Shown here piece by piece: positions 9,353-18,561 of a stretch of 64,000 bases of DNA. The notes under the pieces are model-generated. The model had not been told where the DNA came from and searched no databases. It worked only from the letters and a program-made list of their open reading frames with translations. The stretch comes from Enterococcus hirae ATCC 9790. GTDB taxonomy: Bacteria; Bacillota; Bacilli; Lactobacillales; Enterococcaceae. The position numbers were made by a program, and so were the translations under genes. How positions within the stretch are numbered: the stretch's first letter is position 1; the number at the start of each line of letters is the position of its first letter. Where the stretch lies: contig NC_018081.1 in assembly GCF_000271405.2 (NCBI RefSeq), positions 950,001-1,014,000 on the forward strand, in the 5' to 3' direction.

Positions 9353-10774
9353 ATGGGGTTACTTGAAAAGCAATTAGAAAGGCAAGTTACCTTACTTTAT
9401 TTGTTAAATACTAGGTCTTCCAATCTTAACAAACTAGCAAGGAAGCTGACAATTACCGATAAAACACTAATTGCTGATATTGAACACTTCAATGATTCCT
9501 ATTTTCCTGTTCATATTGAGGTAAATAATCACAAAGAAGTGAGTTTGACGATACCGAACAATGTCAATTTAGATGATATTTTTGTAAAAATACTGAATAA
9601 TTCAATTAATGTCAAAATACTAAAATACATAGTCATATACGAACCAACACTAACTGAAATTTCTCAATCTTTATTTTTGAGTAAAACAAGTATTCGCAGG
9701 ATTGTGTCAAAAATAAACAATTATTTTTATACAGAGACCATAAATATTCAGATCGATTTACAAGCAAAATTAATGGTAGTTGGCAATGAAACGGAAATTA
9801 GACGTTTATTTGCATGCATGTTTAAAGAGATGTATCGAATACAAGAGTTTGCTTATTTTGATTCTATCTATCAATTAATACGTAGGTGTCTCAAAGCACA
9901 AAATAAAACGGCTAGTGCTCCTAAAATTATTTATTCGGTGTATTACATTTTTCTTTCGATCATTCGTATAGGTCACAAACACTTTGTACCGGAAGATGAG
10001 TTGGAGAATAAAGAAATGGTTGTCACTGAGCTTTTAACAGTAATTCAAAAAGATACGGTCTTTACAACGTTGATGAGTCAAAAATATAAGTTTAATGTAA
10101 CTAGAAATAATGTAGCAAATGTCTTAAGTTCCTATTTCGGCTTGCTCTTTACAACAGATACTAATCGCCAGACAATCATGCCTAAGAAAATTGAAACTTT
10201 TCTTACTCATTTTTATTATTTACTTAATATTGAAGGATCGGTCAGTAAAAGAACCATCGACTACTTATCTGACTTTATCAATTTTTATAAAGAATTAATG
10301 ATCTTTAAAGTCAGTTATGCGGATATATTTTATCAAAAAGTGATGCAAAACAATCCTAAGATTTGGCAAGCGTATCATCATTCGCTAGAGGTTGCAGAAC
10401 TGAGCTTTATTGAAAAAAGTGAATTATTACATAAAGACTTATTTTTGGAATTACTTATTTCTTCCAATCAATTAGTACATATGATCGAACCACAAGTGAA
10501 AGAAAAGTCGATTCTGGTTTTAAGTACACAGGAAATTGGTGTCGCTTTACTTTATAAAAATATTATTTTAAACAAGTATCCTTTTTTTAAGCAGATTGAT
10601 ATTTATGAACAAGATGTCTTTTCAATTGATTACCAGGTGTTGAATCAATATGACTTGATACTAACAGATCTCTCCCTGAATTTTGAACGAATCAATGCGG
10701 ATATTTTAAAAATTTCAAAAGTGCCAACGCCAATTTTTTGGTCGAATTTTGAGGCGTGTTTATATTCTTCCTAA
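9353..10774 (+). CDS. Mga-type transcriptional regulator
   Basis: An intact 473-residue regulator with an N-terminal helix-turn-helix (LNKLARKLTITDKTLIADIEHF, about 20-45), a second one (LTEISQSLFLSKTSIRRIVSKI, about 100-125), a PRD-like all-helical middle and a C-terminal EIIB-like fold (SILVLSTQEIG... YDLILTD). The family (Mga, AtxA) controls virulence or surface genes, often in response to PTS phosphorylation. GGGAG precedes the ATG. It points towards and lies just upstream of the T4SS cluster, making it the obvious candidate regulator of that cluster (inference). The 8986-9352 gap to its divergent paralogue is AT-rich promoter DNA with no gene seen. Confidence 0.8.
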   Translation: MGLLEKQLERQVTLLYLLNTRSSNLNKLARKLTITDKTLIADIEHFNDSYFPVHIEVNNHKEVSLTIPNNVNLDDIFVKILNNSINVKILKYIVIYEPTLTEISQSLFLSKTSIRRIVSKINNYFYTETINIQIDLQAKLMVVGNETEIRRLFACMFKEMYRIQEFAYFDSIYQLIRRCLKAQNKTASAPKIIYSVYYIFLSIIRIGHKHFVPEDELENKEMVVTELLTVIQKDTVFTTLMSQKYKFNVTRNNVANVLSSYFGLLFTTDTNRQTIMPKKIETFLTHFYYLLNIEGSVSKRTIDYLSDFINFYKELMIFKVSYADIFYQKVMQNNPKIWQAYHHSLEVAELSFIEKSELLHKDLFLELLISSNQLVHMIEPQVKEKSILVLSTQEIGVALLYKNIILNKYPFFKQIDIYEQDVFSIDYQVLNQYDLILTDLSLNFERINADILKISKVPTPIFWSNFEACLYSS

Positions 10775-10889
10775 GGACAACTTTTACGAGTGCCATCTTT
10801 TTTATTTTTGGAAAAAATAGGATGGAGCCAGCTAGAAAGTCAGGTATGATTAAAATAAACAAAAAATAAAAAATTTAAAGGAGGAAAAA

Positions 10890-11399
10890 GTGATGGATTC
10901 TGAAGATCGTAGTATGTTGTTTCTTTTATGCTGTCTATTTGGGGGCTTGGGATTTTTGACTGTGAAATTATTAAAATTGACTTGGGAAGTAGCGAAGTGG
11001 ACTGGGGATAAGCTTTGGATAGCAGTAAAATGGACTGGGGTTAACCTTCGAAAAGGATATAAAGTTCTTAAGAAAAAATGGAATAAACGGCAAGAAAGAA
11101 AGGCATTGGCCAAAGAAAAACAAGACCTAAGCCAAGAAACAGATAAGGTCCCATTACTTAAAGATGAACAAGTTCCAGAATTACAACCAATTGATAAACA
11201 AGTTTCAAAATTACAACCAATTTGGACAGTGGCGAAACAACAAAATCCTGTGGGAGTATCAGATAAACAAGTAGATGACAAAAAGAGTATGAAAGATGCC
11301 ACTACGGGAGCAGTAAAAACCAGTATAGATACTAAAAATAGACTAACAAATGGTTTCCAAATAAACAACGGTCGTAGTGGAATTGCACATCAGATTTAA
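10890..11399 (+). CDS. Small membrane-anchored protein opening the T4SS cluster, unknown function
   Basis: 169 residues. An N-terminal hydrophobic segment (LFLLCCLFGGLGFLTVKLL, about 10-28) is followed by a Trp-rich amphipathic stretch with a twofold repeat (AKWTGDKLW, VKWTGVNL), a strongly basic segment KKKWNKRQERKALAK near 60-75, and a low-complexity Q/K-rich tail with a short repeat (QVPELQPIDKQVSKLQPI). AAAGGAGG precedes tandem ATG-like codons; the chosen GTG/ATG start at 10890 fits. The protein at 26204-26911, at the other end of the cluster, has a similar plan (membrane segment followed by KKLWNKRKENQQR). No family is recognised; it may be a membrane accessory or substrate of the T4SS. 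Confidence 0.65.
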   Translation: MMDSEDRSMLFLLCCLFGGLGFLTVKLLKLTWEVAKWTGDKLWIAVKWTGVNLRKGYKVLKKKWNKRQERKALAKEKQDLSQETDKVPLLKDEQVPELQPIDKQVSKLQPIWTVAKQQNPVGVSDKQVDDKKSMKDATTGAVKTSIDTKNRLTNGFQINNGRSGIAHQI

Positions 11400-11463
11400 T
11401 AAATTGCGCTATTATGCAATTAGAATAGATCTAGTAGAATGATCCAAGAAGGATGGAGGAGGA

Positions 11464-14400
11464 ATGAACTACTTGGTAAGAAAGAATAAATTGGAGAACG
11501 AAACCGGTGAATGGCAAAATAAATCTAATTTAAAGTCAGAGTTTATCAAAGAAGCATCGTCGTTTTCTGTCAAAAAAGAAAATGTCTTTACTCTTTGTGA
11601 AAAGTCAATCCAAGAGAATCATGGAGAAAAGACTGCACTTTTAAAAGTGCAAGATATGTTAGATGACTTTAAATTTGAAGTACTTCAACGGATGGCTGGG
11701 GATCGCAAAGTGTTTGAATTACAAAGTGAAAAAACTGAGTATGAAGCAAGAATCGAACACGCCGAGGGAAAAATCAGCGGGGAGCAACTTCAACAAAAAA
11801 TTAATGTATTAGAAAAGGAACAAGAAACGAAGATCGTAAAGCATGAAAGGGATAAGGCCACAATAGAAAAATTAGAAACAAAGGACGTTTTTTTATCTAA
11901 TAATAGTCATGAAAGTAATGATTATCTTGGAGCCATCGCAATAGATGAAAAAACGAAGTACTTTGAGAATAAAGATCTGGCCGAAATATTAGCTAGTCAG
12001 ATCAGTCAATCGAAACAAGAACTTACTGGGCTTAAGCAGCACAAACGAAACGAAGTAGCAGATTGTAACAAAAAATTAAATGAATTAAATAATGTTAGTC
12101 AGAAAAATCAAAAAATGATTCAAGAGACGTTAAATAAGTCAAATACGCCAAATACGCTAGATAAGGTTAGAGGCCAAACAATAACAGATGTTGTGATTGT
12201 TGATAAAATTAAGAAGCTTGTTAAAGAATTCATGAGAACTGAGAATTTTGAAATAATAAAAACGGATACTTTGGAAGAGATGTATGCAAAAGCTACTGCA
12301 GTTGATATTACGAGGGAGGAAGTAGAAAACAGAAAGGACAAGGCGAAAAAAGTTCTCGTAGAGACAGCTACTATAAGGAGGAAAAAAAGACAGGATAGGG
12401 GGAGTGTATTAGAACAAAATCAAGACCAAATGAATGTATCAGAAAGGGTTGTAGCGTTTGAAAAGAATGGAGAGTCAAAACCCGACCAAACAGTATCAGT
12501 AAAAACACCTAATAAAAATGGAAGTAATCTACCACAAGGAAACAAGCAGCAAACGAATAATTCTTTCAATCGATCTGAAGACGATTTACGAGAACAAGTA
12601 AAACCTGAACCTATCAATCGCCTAAGTAATAGTAATCTATCAAAAGAGAACGAGCAGCAAACGAATCATTCTCTCGATGAATCAGAAGTTGGTTTGCGAA
12701 AACAAGCTAAGCCTGAAATTCAAGCTACTAATAGTCTCCCAAATGGTGCATCAGAAAAGGATTCGGCAAATAATAGACCTGTCAGTGGCGATGTGCAAAG
12801 TATAATCAAACAATTTAATAGCAACAAAGAAACCTCTCCCGAGCTCCAGAAAGGTCCTAGAATAACATTCGCTCAAGGACATAGCCAACAAGAAGTGTCT
12901 AAACCAAACGGAAATAAGCAGCAAACGAATCATTCTCTCGATGAATCAGAAGTCGTTTTGCGAGATCAAGCAAAACCTGAAACTAAATCTATCAATCGCC
13001 TAAGTAATGTATCAGAAATAGTTTCGACGTTTGAAAAGAATGGAGAGTCAAAACCCGACCAAACAGTATCAGTAAAAACACCTAATAAAAATGGAAGTAA
13101 TCTACCACAAGGAAACAAGCAGCAAACGAATAATTCTTTCAATCGATCAGAAGACGATTTGCGAAAGCAAGCTAAGCCTGAAATTCAAGCTACTAATAGT
13201 CTCGCAAATAGTGTATCAGAAAAGGATTCGGCAAATGATAGACCTGTCCCTGGCCATGTGAAAAATCTAATCAATAAATTTAATATAGAAGAAAAAGACT
13301 CCCTCGTGCTCCGGAAAGGTCCTAAAGCAAATTTTATTCATGGACTTAGCCAACAAGAGGAGCGTAGACCAAATAGAATAGCAAGATCTAGATCAGTTAG
13401 TCACACATTACATGAAGTACATAGAGAACAAACAGATAAAGGTCGCCGAAATAGTGCACCAGAACTCACTACGCCATCTGAATCTCCATTACGTTCAGAA
13501 GATCGAGAAACATCTTCACCCATGTATGATGACAGTCTTCATGAACGGCATTTAAAATTATCAGATTTTGAGTTAGATCCAGAGAAAAAACCATTTGATG
13601 ATACACAATTTGACAAATTTCAAAGGTTTGAATATGATATTCCATTGCGTTACATTGGAAAGTTACGGAATTTAACCAATTCAGAACGTGTACTATCATC
13701 CTTATCTACAACTCAAGATTTAAAGACTCATGACAAGTTAGTTCGTAGAAATTCGGCTCCCGGAGTAATGACGGAACAGTCTATACCAAGTCACAGTTTT
13801 GACCAATTTGACCGAATTCTTATACCAAGAGTTAAATTGCGTTATGTTAATGGTCAAGTTAGTTTACCAAGGAAATTTACAAATCAAACTGCTGAACTCA
13901 ATAAATTTCCAGAATTAAGCAGTTTTACAAACCGAGTTCTAACACCAGGAGATTCCTTAGACCAATCACCTGCTTCAAACTTAAGACGAAGCAATTCAGA
14001 ACGTGTACTATCATCCTTATCTACAACTCAAGATTTAAAGACTCATGACAAGTTAGTTCGTAGAAATTCGGCTCCCGGAGTAATGACGGAACAGTCTATA
14101 CCAAGTCACAGTTTTGACCAATTTGACCGAATTCTTATACCAAGAGTTAAATTGCGTTATGTTAATGGTCAAGTTAGTTTATCAAAGGAAATTACAAATC
14201 AAACTGCTGAACTCAATAAATTTCCAGAATTAAGCAGTTTTACAAACCAAGTTTTAACACCAGGAGATTCCTTAGACCAACCGTCTACACCCAATAGCGA
14301 TTCAGAAATAAATAATCTTACAAATCAAGTTCCACTACCAAAGGATTCTTCAGATATACGTTCAGTATCAGAAGGTGACATGAACCAAACTTCTATGCCG

Positions 14401-16041
14401 GAAAACGTCAACAGTACATTAGATGAAACAGATAGTGTGAAAAAATCAGTTTCGGTTGAGGATCTAAAGTTAGCATACGTAGAAAGATTACGATCTCAGG
14501 TCGCGTTTGTCGAACAAAAGATAAAGCACGATGAAGAATTAAAAAAATATGGACCGTACAATAATTTTTTCCTTGATCAATCGAAGAAGTCTAAAGCAGC
14601 AAGATCTAAGATAGAAATCGATCTTACTAGAAATAAAACACTGTGTGAAGGTCTAAAGACAATTCTTGGCGATGAAAAAAAATTAGCTGAATTTTTAGAA
14701 GAGATACAACCAAAGGATCCTCAGGTGCTAGCTAAGGAACTCGAAAATGTTAAGCAAGATACGGCAGAATTGAAAGGAAAAGCCGAAGAGTTAAAAGAAA
14801 TTACTTATAAAGATCTTAAAAAGAAATGGTATCAGGTGCTGACCCGCCCTTCATTTTATTTGTTTTTAGCAAGACAAGTACTGTGGGTTGCACCGATGGC
14901 GTTTTTTAGTGCGATGGCTGGCGCTCTTCCGCTAATGCCTACTGGCACACAATTATTACATGGATCCGCTGTAGTCAACTGGTTAAGAGGCGTGATTATT
15001 GGTAGTTATGTCGGTCAACGTTTAGTAAATGCCGTACCTAAAATCATTCCACGTACTTCCAAGAGAGTCCAACGATTTGCTAAGGAGAGATTTCCTAAGA
15101 CAGTGGCAGCGCTAGAAAAAGGTTCAAAAACAATTGCTAGACCTTTTAAATCCATCGGAAAATCTGTGCGCTCGACAGCTAGAACAATTGGTCGACCTTT
15201 AAAACCAGTCGGTAAAGTAGTGGCTAGACCATATAAATTTGGTAAGGAAAAATTAAGTAATCTTAACGCTAAAACCTTTGTTCCAATCGGAAAGAAAATA
15301 AAAGAAACATTCGATATTGCCCATTCTGAAAAGCGTTCATCAGAAGAAAACCAAAATCTGAAAAAAGGGTTGGATGCTAACGGACAGCGGTTGCCGTTTG
15401 CTACTCGAGTAAAAAATGCGGCATTGATGACGACAACCAATTTCGCCAAACGTTTATGGAGAAATAAAGTGAAAACGTTAATTGGAGTCGCCTTATTTGT
15501 TGGGTTAGCTACTTTCGGCTTACCTTTACTGTTAACCGCAGCTCTTCCAGCGATTTCTGGTACACTTATTGCTTCAGTAGCAGCTATAGCAGTTCCTGCC
15601 CTTTTTACGTTGCTAGGTGTGTGGGTTGCTGATAAATACTTATTGAAACCCCTGCAAAATCGATTAGCTAATCGAGAAAATGCGAAGCGTGAACAGTTAT
15701 TTACCGAACGCTCAACTAAAGTGCAAGAACTAGGACAGCACCACTCTCTTACCCCTGACTTTAATACGCGAGTAGCACGAGTGGCTCAGATAGACAATGA
15801 AAAGCAAACAGCTGAAAAACAGAAAACGCAGACGAGCCAAAAAACGAAAGAACAAGAATTAAATCGGACGAGTGTATCTTCCATTTCTACTTTGAATAAA
15901 CAAACAGAAACTGACAAAGTAAGATTAAGGGATTCTGTTAGTAGAGTGCTGAATAATCCAACTAATGAAAAACAATCTAGTGGACGAGCATCATTGAGCA
16001 GTAAAAATGATCACCAGCGATCGGAGGGCTACGGACGTTAG
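11464..16041 (+). CDS. Giant repeat protein (1525 aa) with C-terminal membrane segments, T4SS-linked
   Basis: No known family recognised. Residues 1-310 are charged and helical, probably coiled coil. About 330-1000 is low-complexity, disordered and repetitive. A ~45-residue unit (FEKNGESKPDQTVSV onward) occurs at about 331 and 522. A ~100-residue unit (NSERVLSSLSTTQDLKTHDK onward) occurs at about 738 and 844. The motif RRNSAP occurs three times (GRRNSAPEL, VRRNSAPGV twice). A second charged region spans 1000-1125. Hydrophobic stretches lie near 1128-1180 and 1338-1395, separated by basic K/R-P repeats (RPFKSIGKSV, RPLKPVGKVV, RPYKFGKEK). The tail is hydrophilic. It has a GGAGGAGG Shine-Dalgarno, sits between the small membrane protein and the VirD4-like ATPase and shares their direction. 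It could be a secreted effector, a surface structure or a scaffold; the sequence does not decide. Confidence 0.75.
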   Translation: MNYLVRKNKLENETGEWQNKSNLKSEFIKEASSFSVKKENVFTLCEKSIQENHGEKTALLKVQDMLDDFKFEVLQRMAGDRKVFELQSEKTEYEARIEHAEGKISGEQLQQKINVLEKEQETKIVKHERDKATIEKLETKDVFLSNNSHESNDYLGAIAIDEKTKYFENKDLAEILASQISQSKQELTGLKQHKRNEVADCNKKLNELNNVSQKNQKMIQETLNKSNTPNTLDKVRGQTITDVVIVDKIKKLVKEFMRTENFEIIKTDTLEEMYAKATAVDITREEVENRKDKAKKVLVETATIRRKKRQDRGSVLEQNQDQMNVSERVVAFEKNGESKPDQTVSVKTPNKNGSNLPQGNKQQTNNSFNRSEDDLREQVKPEPINRLSNSNLSKENEQQTNHSLDESEVGLRKQAKPEIQATNSLPNGASEKDSANNRPVSGDVQSIIKQFNSNKETSPELQKGPRITFAQGHSQQEVSKPNGNKQQTNHSLDESEVVLRDQAKPETKSINRLSNVSEIVSTFEKNGESKPDQTVSVKTPNKNGSNLPQGNKQQTNNSFNRSEDDLRKQAKPEIQATNSLANSVSEKDSANDRPVPGHVKNLINKFNIEEKDSLVLRKGPKANFIHGLSQQEERRPNRIARSRSVSHTLHEVHREQTDKGRRNSAPELTTPSESPLRSEDRETSSPMYDDSLHERHLKLSDFELDPEKKPFDDTQFDKFQRFEYDIPLRYIGKLRNLTNSERVLSSLSTTQDLKTHDKLVRRNSAPGVMTEQSIPSHSFDQFDRILIPRVKLRYVNGQVSLPRKFTNQTAELNKFPELSSFTNRVLTPGDSLDQSPASNLRRSNSERVLSSLSTTQDLKTHDKLVRRNSAPGVMTEQSIPSHSFDQFDRILIPRVKLRYVNGQVSLSKEITNQTAELNKFPELSSFTNQVLTPGDSLDQPSTPNSDSEINNLTNQVPLPKDSSDIRSVSEGDMNQTSMPENVNSTLDETDSVKKSVSVEDLKLAYVERLRSQVAFVEQKIKHDEELKKYGPYNNFFLDQSKKSKAARSKIEIDLTRNKTLCEGLKTILGDEKKLAEFLEEIQPKDPQVLAKELENVKQDTAELKGKAEELKEITYKDLKKKWYQVLTRPSFYLFLARQVLWVAPMAFFSAMAGALPLMPTGTQLLHGSAVVNWLRGVIIGSYVGQRLVNAVPKIIPRTSKRVQRFAKERFPKTVAALEKGSKTIARPFKSIGKSVRSTARTIGRPLKPVGKVVARPYKFGKEKLSNLNAKTFVPIGKKIKETFDIAHSEKRSSEENQNLKKGLDANGQRLPFATRVKNAALMTTTNFAKRLWRNKVKTLIGVALFVGLATFGLPLLLTAALPAISGTLIASVAAIAVPALFTLLGVWVADKYLLKPLQNRLANRENAKREQLFTERSTKVQELGQHHSLTPDFNTRVARVAQIDNEKQTAEKQKTQTSQKTKEQELNRTSVSSISTLNKQTETDKVRLRDSVSRVLNNPTNEKQSSGRASLSSKNDHQRSEGYGR
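12457..13163 (+). repeat. Direct repeat pair inside the giant protein gene, 573-bp offset
   Basis: The stretch starting TTTGAAAAGAATGGAGAGTC at 12457 recurs almost base for base at 13030 and runs about 130 bp in each copy. Near-identity at silent positions points to recent duplication or gene conversion. The offset is a multiple of three, so the frame is kept. Confidence 0.85.
13678..14184 (+). repeat. Direct repeat pair inside the giant protein gene, 318-bp offset
   Basis: The segment starting AATTCAGAACGTGTACTATC at about 13677 is repeated at about 13995 and stays nearly identical for roughly 190 bp (weaker similarity continues). It encodes a ~106-residue tandem module carrying RRNSAP. The tandem layout allows copy-number change by recombination. 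Confidence 0.88.
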
Positions 16042-16087
16042 GGATAATATCACATAAACGCTATATTCAAATTAAGTAACGAAAGGG

Positions 16088-17833
16088 ATGAACAAACACT
16101 TGAGAAAGTCTCAATATGTTTTATGGGTAGTCCACGTAGTTGTGGTGAGTACATTAATGTATATAGGGAATCGTACATTTTTTTTATTTACGATTGATCA
16201 AAATACAACCGTAACATTTGTGGAAAAAATAGCTAGATCTTTTCTTCACGCAGTTGATGAAATAGCTAGTTTTTCCTTTCAATTCTCATTTAACGTAAAG
16301 TCATTACTGGGAGGGTTCGCTTTTGTTCTTTCTTATGGATTACTAGTATTATACAAAACGTTTGATGAAAAAAAAGTACGCCCAAATGAAGAATATGGAA
16401 GTGCAAAATGGGGGAAATTTCGAGATATCAAACCATTTTTGGCGAAGAAAAAGAGTTTTAATATCATATTGACTAAAACAGAGAGTTTATCCCTGTCAGG
16501 ACGAATGAAAATTACTGGTAAAGATAATTTTAACCGTAACAAAAATGTCGTTGTGGTTGGAGGAGCCGGTAGTGGTAAGACGCGATTTTATGTAAAACCG
16601 AATCTGATGCAAATGCATTCTTCCTATGTAGTCAGTGATTCCAAAGGATTGTTATTGATGGAAACAGGAAAAATGTTTGAGGAAGCGGGTTACAATATCA
16701 AAGTCTTTGATTTGATCAATCGGCGTGACACCCATCACTACAATCCATTTAAATACATAAGAACGGAAGACGATATTCTAAAAATCGTAAATAATTTGAT
16801 TAAAAACACTTCAAATCCTGATAAAAAAGGTGGCGATGATTTCTGGGAAAAGGCAGAGACTGCTTTATTAATGGCGATTTTTAGCTATTTGATCCAAGAA
16901 GTCGTTGAAGAAGATCGCACATTAGGAAATGTGATTGAATTGGTACGTCTAGCAGATATTGACGAAAATGTTCCTGGATTCGTCAGTCCTTTAGACGTGC
17001 TGTTCAATGAGTTAGAAGAGAAAGATCCAACAAACTTCGCGGTTGCGCAATATAAAATTTTCAAACTATCAGGGGATAAGACGACCAAGAGTATTTTAGT
17101 TAGTTTAGGGGTAAGGTTGTCTCCGTTTGATATTCCTAGTATCAAAGACTTGGTCTCTAAAGATACATTAGAATTGGACACTATTGGGGATCGGAAAACG
17201 ATTTTGTACATCTTACTGCCAGATACAGATACCAGTTTTAACTTCTTAGCCAGTATGATGTACCAACAGCTCTTTGATATGCTGGTCTACAAAGCAGATA
17301 ATATTTATAAAGGACGCTTACCATGTCATGTTCGCTGTATTCTAGATGAATTTGCCAATATTGGTCAAATTCCGGATTTTGAGAAAGTTATTTCGGTTAT
17401 TCGAAGTCGAGAAATCTCAACAAATGTGATCTTACAAAATATTAGTCAGTTAAAAACGTTGTATAAAGACACTTGGGAAACCATCATCGGTACGAGTGAC
17501 GTCTTTTTATATTTAGGTGGGATGGAACAAAGTACGCATGAATATATTTCTAAACTTTTAGGTAAAGAAACGATCGAACAAAGAAATATCAGTGTCACTA
17601 AAGGCTCAAATGGATCATTCAATGAAAGTTTCCAAAAGTTGGGGCGTAATTTGATGGACCCCGATGAAGTAGCCAGTTTGAAAGGGCAACAATGTATTTT
17701 AAAAATACGTGGAGCAAATCCTTTCCTGTCTGAAAAATATGACATTGTCAAACATAAAAACTATAAAAAATTAGGGGATGTGACAGACTCATATATGTAT
17801 GAACGTAATCTCTCTACACCTTCCACTACGTAA
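16088..17833 (+). CDS. VirD4/PcfC-type T4SS coupling ATPase
   Basis: 581 residues. Two N-terminal membrane segments (about 10-30 and 70-90) are followed by a cytoplasmic ATPase with Walker A VVVGGAGSGKTRFY near 155-165 and Walker B RCILDEFANIGQIPDF near 415. The motif VVSDSKGLLL and the conserved NVILQNISQLKTLY are typical of the VirD4/TraG family. In conjugation this protein brings the relaxase-DNA complex to the channel; in effector systems it selects protein substrates. AAAGGG abuts ATG 16088; TTG 16100 (12 nt after AAAGGG) is an alternative start. It directly follows the giant repeat protein, so that protein is a natural candidate partner or substrate (inference). Confidence 0.92.
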   Translation: MNKHLRKSQYVLWVVHVVVVSTLMYIGNRTFFLFTIDQNTTVTFVEKIARSFLHAVDEIASFSFQFSFNVKSLLGGFAFVLSYGLLVLYKTFDEKKVRPNEEYGSAKWGKFRDIKPFLAKKKSFNIILTKTESLSLSGRMKITGKDNFNRNKNVVVVGGAGSGKTRFYVKPNLMQMHSSYVVSDSKGLLLMETGKMFEEAGYNIKVFDLINRRDTHHYNPFKYIRTEDDILKIVNNLIKNTSNPDKKGGDDFWEKAETALLMAIFSYLIQEVVEEDRTLGNVIELVRLADIDENVPGFVSPLDVLFNELEEKDPTNFAVAQYKIFKLSGDKTTKSILVSLGVRLSPFDIPSIKDLVSKDTLELDTIGDRKTILYILLPDTDTSFNFLASMMYQQLFDMLVYKADNIYKGRLPCHVRCILDEFANIGQIPDFEKVISVIRSREISTNVILQNISQLKTLYKDTWETIIGTSDVFLYLGGMEQSTHEYISKLLGKETIEQRNISVTKGSNGSFNESFQKLGRNLMDPDEVASLKGQQCILKIRGANPFLSEKYDIVKHKNYKKLGDVTDSYMYERNLSTPSTT

Positions 17834-18306
17834 CATACATATGTAATTATCAGGAATTTAATCCTTGTCAATGATGCTGAGTGAAACTAGTAGAAGATGA
17901 TATAAGGACTGTCTGGCACTCGGAAATCATGGTGAATCCAAAAGTAGCTTCTTGTTATTTTGAGCATTTTTGATTTTTCGACTTATTTTCAGGAATCAAT
18001 TCTTAAGCGCTGTGCATTTATTTGAAAAAAATGGATAGATGTTCCAAGTTTTGTAGATGAATCAATCTATTGTGTCCAAAATAACGAATTTTAAAATTTT
18101 TTAGAGTAACTATTCTTCTCAGCTAGTCTGCTTTTTGATAAGGACCTCTTACATATATTGACTAAATTAGTCAATTATAAAATTTGAGAGAGGGAGTTTC
18201 TAAAATTTCTCAACTTAGAAATAACTGGCAAACATCGGTTGAAAAATTACCATATACTAAAAGTAGTAACAAATAATAAATAACTCAAAAAAGGGGAAAT
18301 GTTTAA
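17834..18306 (+). promoter_or_regulatory. 473-bp regulatory gap with perfect palindrome at 18157-18175
   Basis: No gene is seen here. ATTGACTAA-A-TTAGTCAAT (18157-18175) is a perfect 9-bp inverted repeat containing a -35-like TTGACT and followed by an AT-rich TATAAA. It is a plausible operator/promoter for the downstream T4SS operon (18307 onward). A good Shine-Dalgarno (AAAAGGGGAAA) precedes 18307. Confidence 0.5.
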
Positions 18307-18537
18307 ATGAAAGATGCAGCTTTATTAGAAAAAGTTTTTAGTTTAGTATCAAACTTCACTTTAGTAGGTGGAGGTCTTTGGCTAATTTGGGGAACGGTCA
18401 TTTTAGCTGGTGCATTAAAAGATAAAAATGGTCCGCAATTACAGCAAGGAATTTGGCAAATTGTCGGTGGTGGATTGATTTTAGTTGCTGCAGGCTGGTT
18501 CGCAACTCAATTTGATTTCTCTTCACTTTTACAATAA
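18307..18537 (+). CDS. Small two-membrane-segment protein, VirB2/pilin-like
   Basis: A 76-residue very hydrophobic protein with two predicted membrane helices (FTLVGGGLWLIWGTVILAGAL and GIWQIVGGGLILVAAGWFA) and a short polar loop (KDKNGPQLQQ). The glycine-rich helices, size and position just before the VirB6-like gene match the small VirB2/TrbC-like or PrgF-like proteins of Gram-positive T4SS. There is no obvious cleavable signal peptide. It is the first gene of the channel operon 18307-26911. The family assignment rests on size, topology and context. Confidence 0.7.
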   Translation: MKDAALLEKVFSLVSNFTLVGGGLWLIWGTVILAGALKDKNGPQLQQGIWQIVGGGLILVAAGWFATQFDFSSLLQ

Positions 18538-18561
18538 TACACTGAAAGCAGGATTTAATTT

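Noticed and set aside
10850..11368. 172-codon minus-strand frame opposite 10890-11399
   Set aside because: No ribosome site, Phe/Ser/Cys-rich translation and exact overlap with the better-supported plus-strand gene.
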